This document shows positions 1 to 5,292 of a stretch of 6,796 nucleotides of DNA, in pieces (position 1 is the stretch's first letter; every line of letters starts with the position of its first letter). A program made the position numbers and the translations under genes. This DNA comes from Dehalococcoidia bacterium (GTDB taxonomy: Bacteria; Chloroflexota; Dehalococcoidia; JACVQG01). Location: contig JACVQG010000204.1 of assembly GCA_015661045.1 (NCBI GenBank), positions 1-6,796 on the forward strand. Direction: 5' to 3'. Below the pieces are notes generated by a model, which saw only the letters and a program-made list of their open reading frames with translations, was not told the origin of the DNA and ran no database searches.

Positions 1-1
1 C

Positions 2-562
2 GACCTCCTTGATCCCAAATGGAAGGGGAAGATAATAATGGCCGACCCACGGATTACCGGGACTGGCTTGAATATGTTTTCCACCCTGACCTACCATAAG
101 GTCCTGGATTACGATTACTTCCGCAAACTCACTGGACAAAACATAACTCTGTGGGGCGGCGCTACCCGTGAGTTGGAACTTTTGACCGGCCGGGGCGAAT
201 ACTCGGTCGTCTTTGGTATTGGAAGCTCGGTTGAGCCATTCATCCTGGAGGGTGCTCCTCTAAAGATTATTGACCCAATAGAAGGGAGTACAGCACAGCC
301 GGAGCCTCTGATGGTAGTCAAAGACGCTCCTCACCCCAACGCAGCCAAAGTATTTGCTAACTGGATTCTCAGCAAGGAAGGGCAAACAGCGTATAATAAA
401 CCCATAGGTCGTTTACCTCTAAGAAAAGACTTGCCAGATTTTACTCCAGAAAAAATAAGAAGGACATACTCAAAGCTGTGGAACCGTACATGGGACGCTG
501 CGGAGCAATCCGATAAGGACTTGAAGTCAGGGATAGTAGATCAAATTTTCGGTAAAAAATAA
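2..562 (+). CDS. ABC transporter solute-binding lipoprotein, type A copy 1 (5' end outside window)
   Basis: This is the C-terminal part (186 codons) of a COG1840/AfuA-like extracellular solute-binding protein, which would deliver a small ligand to an ABC importer. The frame is open from base 2 with no start, and alignment to the next gene shows that about 195 residues, including the signal peptide, lie upstream of the window; the internal ATG at 38 is not the start. Family landmarks are a 'DP.WKGK' segment at the very beginning (inter-lobe region) and 'PHPNAAKVFANWILSKEGQ' (about 329-385), followed by a basic helical tail ending in FGKK. It is about 78% identical to the downstream copy over the shared part (about 41 differences in 187 positions, counted by hand). 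Only 21 bases separate it from copy 2, so the two are probably co-transcribed. The ligand is unknown: where FbpA-type iron binders carry a Tyr-Tyr pair, this copy reads GIGSS. Confidence 0.9.
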   Translation, partial: DLLDPKWKGKIIMADPRITGTGLNMFSTLTYHKVLDYDYFRKLTGQNITLWGGATRELELLTGRGEYSVVFGIGSSVEPFILEGAPLKIIDPIEGSTAQPEPLMVVKDAPHPNAAKVFANWILSKEGQTAYNKPIGRLPLRKDLPDFTPEKIRRTYSKLWNRTWDAAEQSDKDLKSGIVDQIFGKK

Positions 563-573
563 CCTGAACCATA

Positions 574-580
574 GGGGGGA
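574..580 (+). promoter_or_regulatory. ribosome binding site of type A copy 2
   Basis: A G-rich Shine-Dalgarno run (GGGGGGA) ends 3 bases before the ATG at 584. The spacing is short. It fills most of the 21-base gap after copy 1, which leaves no room for a separate promoter or terminator. Confidence 0.6.
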
Positions 581-583
581 AAT

Positions 584-1735
584 ATGAAAAACAAGAGGTT
601 CCACTTAATTTGGCCGGTGGTTCTGCTGGTATTGTTGGTTAGTTGCACCCCCAAAGCTACTCCTGTACCAACTCCAGCAGCTACAACGGCGCCACCGTTT
701 GCCCCCGTATCCGTTCCCACATCTAACATCTCACCCCTCACTTCTCAAAACGCCGCCTGGGCAAAAGTTATCGAAGCAGCTAAAAAAGAGGGCCGGCTGG
801 TTATCTACGGCGATACGGTGTTTGCCAATGCCGGTAGAGAAATGACTGCGGCTTTTAATGCACAATATGGCATCCCCGTGGATGTGCTGGTCTTGGCCGG
901 CCGGCAAACACTGGAAAAGATAAAGGTAGAGCAAGCTATTCGTCAACCCGTTGTAGATGTAGCACAAACCGGCGTTACTACCGGTACAGAGATTGTGCTG
1001 AGCGGCCTGGCGGAAAGCCCGGTAAGTGTCCTGCCAGAATTACGGGATAGAAGTGTCTTTTATCTTGATCCTGTTTACGGTCCTCAGGAACAGATAATCG
1101 GTATTGGCGTCACCTGCCTGGGGATATTGATAAACACCAATCTTGTTAAGCCCGGTGAAATAAAGTCATGGTACGATGTTCTCGACCCCAAGTGGAAGGG
1201 GAAAATGATAATGGCCGATCCGAGAGGCACCGGGACGGGGCTTAATATATTTTCTACCCTAACCTACCATAAGGTCCTGGACTATGATTACTTCCGCAAA
1301 CTTGCCGAGCAAAAGCCAGCCCTGTGGGGAGGCTCCAGCCGGGAGATGGAGCTTATGGTTGGGCGGGGTGAATATCCAGTTCTCTTTGGTATTGGAAGCT
1401 CAGTCGAGCCGCTTATCATGGAGGGCGCCCCCCTTAAGCTTGTAGATCCCGTGGAGGGTAGCACAGCCCAGTTTGAACAACTGACGATGATCAAAGGCGC
1501 CCCCCACCCGAATGCAGCAAAGCTATTTATCAACTGGCTTCTCAGTAAAGAGGGCCAAACGGTCTATAACAAGACAGTTTCCCGTTTGCCTCTCCGGAAG
1601 GATTTACCCGATTATACTGCTGAAAAACTGAAACGGACTTACTCCAAGTTGTGGAACCGGACATGGGAAGCTGCCGAGCAATCCAATAAAGACCTGAAGT
1701 CCGGCATCGTAGAGCAAATCTTCGGTAAGAAATAA
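584..1735 (+). CDS. ABC transporter solute-binding lipoprotein, type A copy 2
   Basis: A complete 383-residue COG1840/AfuA-like binding protein with the type 2 periplasmic-binding fold, expected to be lipid-anchored outside the membrane and to feed an ABC importer. Residues 1-21 are a lipoprotein signal peptide: charged n-region (KNKR), hydrophobic core, lipobox LVSC with Cys21. Residues 22-55 are a Thr/Pro/Ala-rich tether. The binding domain starts near Trp59. The inter-lobe segment has WYDVLDPKWKGKMIMADP at 196-213, and the signature PHPNAAKLFINWLLSKEGQ lies at 307-325. The ATG at 584 is chosen because it gives a full signal peptide and has a ribosome binding site. The FbpA-type Tyr-Tyr iron pair is absent (GIGSS instead), so the ligand may not be free ferric iron. 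No transporter permease or ATPase lies in the window. Confidence 0.93.
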   Translation: MKNKRFHLIWPVVLLVLLVSCTPKATPVPTPAATTAPPFAPVSVPTSNISPLTSQNAAWAKVIEAAKKEGRLVIYGDTVFANAGREMTAAFNAQYGIPVDVLVLAGRQTLEKIKVEQAIRQPVVDVAQTGVTTGTEIVLSGLAESPVSVLPELRDRSVFYLDPVYGPQEQIIGIGVTCLGILINTNLVKPGEIKSWYDVLDPKWKGKMIMADPRGTGTGLNIFSTLTYHKVLDYDYFRKLAEQKPALWGGSSREMELMVGRGEYPVLFGIGSSVEPLIMEGAPLKLVDPVEGSTAQFEQLTMIKGAPHPNAAKLFINWLLSKEGQTVYNKTVSRLPLRKDLPDYTAEKLKRTYSKLWNRTWEAAEQSNKDLKSGIVEQIFGKK

Positions 1736-1749
1736 ACCTGGATAATAGT

Positions 1750-1779
1750 TTGACAAGCTTGAGAAATAACTGGTAGATT
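1750..1779 (+). promoter_or_regulatory. candidate sigma70-type promoter for the type B pair
   Basis: In the 74-base gap between copies 2 and 3 there is a perfect TTGACA (1750-1755), then 18 bases, then TAGATT (1774-1779, 4 of 6 matches to TATAAT), in an AT-rich stretch. Transcription would begin near 1786 and give a leader of about 24 bases. This suggests that type B genes can be transcribed independently of type A. No terminator is visible after copy 2, so readthrough is also possible. It is a sequence match only. Confidence 0.4.
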
Positions 1780-1796
1780 TATTAAAATATTTATTC

Positions 1797-1806
1797 AAAG
1801 GGGTGA
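1797..1806 (+). promoter_or_regulatory. ribosome binding site that fixes the TTG start of type B copy 3
   Basis: AAAGGGGTGA is close to the full anti-Shine-Dalgarno complement and sits just before the TTG at 1810. It supports TTG as the start. The GTG at 1803 lies inside this motif and is in another frame. The next in-frame ATG falls inside the hydrophobic core of the signal peptide and would remove its charged residues. Confidence 0.65.
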
Positions 1807-1809
1807 CTT

Positions 1810-2970
1810 TTGAAACGAATAACTTACACATTGCTAACAATTGTAATGCTTTTCCCTCTACTATTTGCCGCCTGTACTCCTCAATCTACGCCGGCACCTA
1901 CACCTGCCAAACCAGCCCCGACTCAACCATCCACATCTCCCACATCCAACATCTCACCTCCCACTTCTCAAGACGCTGCCTGGGCAAAAGTTATAGAAGC
2001 TGCCAAAAAAGAGGGCACTTTAACTATTTACTCATTTAACCTTGTGGGAGATGTAGGGATAACAGTATCAAAAGCTTTCAAAGAGCGCTATGGTATTAAC
2101 GTGGATATAATCACCGGCCGTGGCGGGGAGTTCGTGGAAAGAATGAAGACCGAGCGGCGTATGAAAAACGTTGTAGCCGATGTTAATGATGGCTCTACTA
2201 CTTTTGCCATTACCATGAAGGCGGAAGGGCTTACAGTAAGCGTCGCTGACGAACTGCCGGTCTTTAAGGACCAAAGCGTTTGGTTGACCAATGTATTCGG
2301 CAATGACCCCAAAGATAAACATTTAGTCGGTCTCTCGCTCAATTACTGGTCTCCCTGGGTCAATACTAAAATGCTGGCTACCCCGGCAGACATGCCGCAG
2401 GAATGGCGGGACCTGTTGAAACCCCAGTGGAAAGGTAAGATGATACTCACCGATCCTACTACCAGCGCAGGGCCACAGCAGTTCTTTGTTCCCTTAATGA
2501 GGGAAAAGGTTATAGACGAAGAATACCTTAAAGCTCTTTATAAGCAAGATATTATACTAAGTACCTCGTTGCAAGAAGAAGGCCGGATGCTGGCACGGGG
2601 GGAGAGGTCCATGTCCATTCGTGGTTCTATTGCTACCCTTGCCAAGATTGCTCAGGAAGGCGCTCCCATAAAAGCCATCGACATGAAGGACGGTATTGTC
2701 CAGCTCATTTCCCCCGTAGCTGCTGTCATAGTTGGTTCCCCCCATCCCAATGCTGCCCGGCTTTTCATGGACTGGTTTGTCTCCAAAGAGGGCCAAACCG
2801 CATATACAAAGTCATCCGGTGCGCCTCCTATCCGGAAGGATGTGCCCGACCCCACAACCGAGGCAGCACGCCTTACCCCGCAAAGGGCAATTATCCAGAC
2901 CGTGGATGACAATAACGTGGCGAATCAGTATTACAGAGAGAAATGGCTGGACAAGCTGTGGGGGAGATAG
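1810..2970 (+). CDS. ABC transporter solute-binding lipoprotein, type B copy 3
   Basis: A complete 386-residue COG1840/AfuA-like solute-binding protein starting at TTG. Residues 1-22 are a lipoprotein signal peptide (MKR n-region, Leu-rich core, FAAC with Cys22; Phe at -3 is less usual than Leu). Residues 23-54 are a Thr/Pro/Ser tether and the binding domain follows from about Trp58. Landmarks are the inter-lobe EWRDLLKPQWKGKMILTDP at 198-216 and PHPNAARLFMDWFVSKEGQ at 311-329, with a distinct tail ending in KWLDKLWGR. It is homologous to type A along its whole length, but the binding domain is only distantly similar, while the linker and first helix are almost the same. At the position of the FbpA Tyr-Tyr pair it reads RGSIA, so the ligand is not evident. 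A promoter candidate and a good ribosome binding site lie upstream. This is the only intact type B copy here. Confidence 0.93.
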   Translation: MKRITYTLLTIVMLFPLLFAACTPQSTPAPTPAKPAPTQPSTSPTSNISPPTSQDAAWAKVIEAAKKEGTLTIYSFNLVGDVGITVSKAFKERYGINVDIITGRGGEFVERMKTERRMKNVVADVNDGSTTFAITMKAEGLTVSVADELPVFKDQSVWLTNVFGNDPKDKHLVGLSLNYWSPWVNTKMLATPADMPQEWRDLLKPQWKGKMILTDPTTSAGPQQFFVPLMREKVIDEEYLKALYKQDIILSTSLQEEGRMLARGERSMSIRGSIATLAKIAQEGAPIKAIDMKDGIVQLISPVAAVIVGSPHPNAARLFMDWFVSKEGQTAYTKSSGAPPIRKDVPDPTTEAARLTPQRAIIQTVDDNNVANQYYREKWLDKLWGR

Positions 2971-3028
2971 ATATCCCCATCGACCTACTAAATTAAGCTT
3001 ATGAGCCTCTTGCAAAAAGCGCCAATAA

Positions 3029-3100
3029 TGTCACCCTGAGCAAAGCGAAGGGTCTGGGGTGGTGGGCCAATCAGATACGAAGTGATGCCCCACCCCAGAT
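3029..3100 (+). repeat. short hairpin-forming repeat element (REP/MITE-like), possibly truncated at its right end
   Basis: The stretch opens with 'tgtcaccctgag..agcgaagggtct', whose ACCCT/AGGGT arms (3033-3037 and 3049-3053) form a small hairpin. It continues into a perfect 10-bp inverted repeat, TCTGGGGTGG (3053-3062) with CCACCCCAGA (3090-3099), around a 27-base loop. Very similar cores are, from memory, dispersed many times in Dehalococcoidia-like genomes; that is recollection, not a search. The element stops exactly where similarity to the signal peptide of copy 4 resumes. No transposase gene is present, so any movement would be in trans. The exact ends are uncertain, and only one copy is visible here. 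Confidence 0.55.
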
Positions 3101-3118
3101 TTATCATTCATTCTTTTA
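3053..3118 (+). terminator. possible terminator-like hairpin before copy 4
   Basis: The 10-bp G/C-rich stem 3053-3062/3090-3099 is followed by a T-rich but interrupted tract (3100-3118). The loop is long, so termination may be weak. If active, it would stop transcripts from copy 3 before copy 4. Confidence 0.3.
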
Positions 3119-4231
3119 TTGCTCCTTCAAGCTTGCGCCCCTCAATCAGCACCCGTACCCACACCTGCCAAGATAGTTCCTACTCAACCAGCCACAACTC
3201 CCGCATCCAACATCTCACCTCCCACTTCTCAAGACGCTGACTGGGCAAAAGTTATTGAAGCCGCTAAAAAAGAGGGTACGTTAACTATTTATTCATTTAA
3301 CCTTGTGGGAGATGTAGGGCTATCAGTATCAAGGGCTTTTAAAGAGCGGTATGGTATTAACGTAGATATAATCACCGGCCGGGGGGCGGAGTTTGTGGAA
3401 AGGATGAAGACCGAACGGCGTATGAAGAATATGGTAGCCGATGTTAATGATGGCTCGGTGATTTTTTCCATTGCCATGAAGACAGAAGGTCTGACAGTAA
3501 GCGTCGCTGACGAATTGCCGGTTTTTAAGGACCAAAGCGTATGGTTGACCAACGTATTCGGCAACGACCCCAAAGATAAACATCTGGTCGGTTTGTCGAT
3601 CAGCTACTTTGCTCCCTGGGTCAATACTAAAATGCTGGCGACCCCGGCAGACATGCCACAGGTATGGCGTGACCTGTTGAAACCCCAGTGGAAGGGAAAG
3701 ATGATCCTCACCGATCCTACTACCAGCGCCGGGCCACAGCAATTCTTCGTTCCTTTAATTAGAGAAAAGGCTATTGATGAGGATTACCTTAAGGCCCTTT
3801 ACAAGCAGGACCTTATTTTCAGCGCCTCGCTGCCGGATGAAGGCCGTATGCTGGCACGGGGGGAAAGGTCCATGTCCATTCGCGGTTCCTCTAATACCCT
3901 TGCCAAGTTTGCCGCTGAAGGCGCACCTATCAAAGCCATAGACATGAAAGAGGGCATTGTCCAGCTTATTAATCCCTTAGCTGTTGTCCTGGCAGACAGC
4001 CCCCATCCCAATGCCGCCCGGCTTTTCATGGACTGGTTCCTTTCCAAAGAGGGCCATACCACATTTACAAAATCATCCGGTGCGCCTCCTATCCGGAAGG
4101 ATGTGCCCGATACCTCACCGGAGGCAGCGCGCCTGACGCCACAAAAGCCAATTATCCAGACCGTGGATGACATTAACCTGGCAAATCAGTATTATAAGGA
4201 TAAATGGCTGGACAAGATGTGGGGCAGATAA
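3110..4231 (+). pseudogene. ABC transporter solute-binding protein, type B copy 4, 5'-truncated
   Basis: The frame is open and about 85% identical to copy 3 (about 48 differences in 330 positions, counted by hand), with the same inter-lobe and PHPNAARLFMDWFLSKEGH landmarks and a tail ending in KWLDKMWGR. The 5' end is missing. In-frame sequence runs back to a stop at 3083-3085 without any ATG or GTG. The only usual start is TTG at 3119, which leaves five residues before the lipobox Cys (LLQAC). ATT at 3110, which aligns with the internal Met13 of copy 3, would restore a hydrophobic run (ILLLLLQAC) but no charged n-region. No Shine-Dalgarno sequence precedes either. Most of the hydrophobic core survives, while the n-region is replaced by the repeat at 3029-3100. 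The gene is therefore probably untranslated, or makes a protein that stays in the cytoplasm. The otherwise intact frame suggests that the loss is recent. It could still act as a donor for gene conversion. Confidence 0.7.
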
Positions 4232-4541
4232 AGTTCACCGGCGTCCATCTCTAAAGTAGCGACGCCAAATTTAAATTGTTTGCCCACCCGATGAATCGGG
4301 ATGGCCGGTGCATATTTGGCTTGAATATGGGCATAAACAGGATAAAACGCTTCCAGTAATTGAGTGCGGATTGAAGCAATCCGCTCCATTTACCAGATGC
4401 ACTTAAGTGATGGATTGCGGGTTCTCCGATGGCTGCAGCCTTCTCTGTGTGCTCATTTTTGAACAGGACTGTTTTTCCCGGAGGCAGCCCTGCGGAGATT
4501 CCCGTGGAGCCGGGGCCTTCTGCAGTGTTGAGCGATAACAT
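4232..4541 (-). pseudogene. possible broken gene remnant, unrecognised
   Basis: The 330 bases between copy 4 and the DUF3105 gene hold no plus-strand gene. On the minus strand two frames look protein-like and meet near 4390. The first, from 4541, reads smoothly through a segment with KNEHTEKAAAIGEPAIHHL and loses this character after about 4392. The second, from ATG 4389, encodes MERIASIRTQLLEAFYP and then an aromatic- and basic-rich stretch to about 4236. A TAA directly precedes that ATG, so the pieces could be joined only by an indel. The second frame runs on into the antisense of copy 4, ending at 4192, so the original 3' end is probably lost. I do not recognise the family. Chance open frames antisense to nothing are the alternative. 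Confidence 0.25.
4366..4384. repeat. perfect 8-bp inverted repeat with 3-base loop
   Basis: GCGGATTG (4366-4373), AAG, CAATCCGC (4377-4384) form a compact perfect hairpin 135 bases after copy 4. A second one, CCCGAT-GA-ATCGGG, lies at 4287-4300, and a 10-bp palindrome GGCTGCAGCC at 4431-4440. None is followed by a T-tract on the plus strand, so they do not look like intrinsic terminators. Their role is unknown. Confidence 0.4.
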
Positions 4542-4546
4542 AGATT

Positions 4547-4552
4547 AGAGGA
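4547..4552 (+). promoter_or_regulatory. ribosome binding site of the DUF3105 gene
   Basis: AGAGGA lies 9 bases before the ATG at 4562. It supports this ATG, which also keeps the Lys/His-rich cytoplasmic start ahead of the membrane helix. I saw no convincing -35/-10 pair upstream. Confidence 0.55.
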
Positions 4553-4561
4553 CTGGTTGAA

Positions 4562-5137
4562 ATGGGTAAAAAAAAGCATCAAATCGCTAAAAAACACCAC
4601 CAAGAGAAGGGCCATCATACCGGTTTCCGTTGGAAAAAGGCGTATTCTATCCTGGCGATTTCTGTGGCAGTGATTACCGTGCTGGGACTGGTGGTTTTTG
4701 TGGCGGCCAGAAATACAGGGGAGGAGTCACCGGGAACTTTTGTGCCCAGTCTGGGGAACCAGCATATAAGGGACGCGAATGCTACTGGCATCCAATATAA
4801 CTCTGACCCGCCGACTTCCGGCCCTCACTATGGGGAGGGGCTGGCTCCCTGGGGAATCCATACCGAGCCTGTACCCAAAGGCTCTATGATCCACAACCTG
4901 GAGGACGGCGGTGTAGTGGTTTCGTATAGTCCCCAGGCCCCTAAAGAGACGGTAGATAGACTGGCTCAAATCGTAAAGCGCTATCCCCAAAATGTAGTGC
5001 TGGCTCCTTATCCCGGCCTGGATACCACCATAGCGCTGACGGCGTGGCAGCGGATAGATAAGATGGATGTGGTGGATGAGGCCAGGATTGCCCGTTTCAT
5101 TGAGTCATACAAGGGCATTGACCACCATGTGAAGTGA
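4562..5137 (+). CDS. DUF3105 family membrane-anchored protein
   Basis: A 191-residue protein of the DUF3105 family (PF11303), whose biochemical function is not established. Residues 1-26 are strongly basic and His-rich (His6, 12, 13, 18, 19). Residues 27-49 form one transmembrane helix, predicted inside-to-outside, and the rest should face outwards as the DUF3105 domain. The signatures visible are PPTSGPHY at 83-90 and HNLEDGG at 111-117, then a Val-rich strand ending in Tyr122, and a late 'LTAWQRIDKMDVVDEARI' segment. As I remember the family, the second motif is usually HxLEHGG, so Asp115 replaces a commonly conserved His that could be a metal ligand; the other His residues (89 and 111) are kept. 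Length fits the family. It ends 34 bases before a strong terminator and is unrelated in sequence to the binding-protein array. Confidence 0.88.
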   Translation: MGKKKHQIAKKHHQEKGHHTGFRWKKAYSILAISVAVITVLGLVVFVAARNTGEESPGTFVPSLGNQHIRDANATGIQYNSDPPTSGPHYGEGLAPWGIHTEPVPKGSMIHNLEDGGVVVSYSPQAPKETVDRLAQIVKRYPQNVVLAPYPGLDTTIALTAWQRIDKMDVVDEARIARFIESYKGIDHHVK

Positions 5138-5171
5138 CCTTGCCCCGACCAAAATAGCGCCAAATCGGTTG

Positions 5172-5205
5172 ATACCTCCCCGATGCGTCGGGGGGGTATT
5201 GTTTT
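5172..5205 (+). terminator. rho-independent terminator after the DUF3105 gene
   Basis: ATACCTCCCCGA (5172-5183), loop TGCG, and TCGGGGGGGTAT (5188-5199) form a 12-pair stem with a single G-U wobble, followed by TGTTTT. It separates the DUF3105 gene from the TPR gene. There is no A-tract on the left arm, so it looks one-directional. Confidence 0.88.
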
Positions 5206-5207
5206 AT

Positions 5208-5232
5208 GGACATCTGAGACATGTAGTTGTCC
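5208..5232. promoter_or_regulatory. candidate operator (inverted repeat over the -35 region)
   Basis: GGACATCT (5208-5215) and AGTTGTCC (5225-5232) are inverted half-sites matching at 7 of 8 positions with a 9-base spacer. The right half overlaps the candidate -35 element of the TPR gene, which is a typical position for a repressor site. It could also be a remnant of a mobile-element end. No regulator gene is visible. Confidence 0.35.
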
Positions 5233-5255
5233 AATTCAACAGGCTGGGGTATATT
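5227..5255 (+). promoter_or_regulatory. candidate sigma70-type promoter of the TPR gene
   Basis: TTGTCC (5227-5232, 4 of 6 consensus matches), a 17-base spacer and TATATT (5250-5255, 5 of 6) lie just after the terminator. Transcription would begin near 5262, leaving about 30 bases of leader with the ribosome binding site. A start near 5262 would exclude translation from the upstream TTG at 5227. Confidence 0.45.
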
Positions 5256-5279
5256 AAGCGTGACGAATCAGGCAAGTAC

Positions 5280-5286
5280 GGGAGGG
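5280..5286 (+). promoter_or_regulatory. ribosome binding site that decides the TPR gene start
   Basis: GGGAGGG lies 6 bases before the ATG at 5293, the best Shine-Dalgarno spacing in the region. The in-frame TTG at 5227 and GTG at 5260 have weaker or no such signals, and the 22 extra residues they would add show no TPR character. Confidence 0.7.
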
Positions 5287-5292
5287 TATTCT

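Noticed and set aside
38..562. ATG at 38 as the start of copy 1
   Set aside because: The frame is open to the window edge and the upstream codons match the type A inter-lobe segment, so this is an internal Met of a gene cut by the window.
1803..2039. Short plus-strand frame starting at GTG 1803
   Set aside because: It overlaps copy 3 in another frame, its start lies inside the ribosome binding site, and its translation has no protein-like features.
3085..3087. ATG before copy 4 as a possible start
   Set aside because: It is out of frame with copy 4 (34 bases from TTG 3119) and is in the right arm region of the repeat.
3799..4173. Minus-strand open frames within copies 3 and 4
   Set aside because: The same antisense frames appear in both paralogs because the sense sequences are similar; there are no start signals or plausible domains.
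4366..4384. 8-bp hairpin as the terminator of the binding-protein array
   Set aside because: No T-tract follows it, and it lies within the protein-like minus-strand frame.
5227..5292. TTG 5227 or GTG 5260 as the start of the TPR protein
   Set aside because: A strong GGGAGGG ribosome binding site stands before ATG 5293, the extra residues have no TPR character, and the candidate promoter would begin transcription downstream of 5227.
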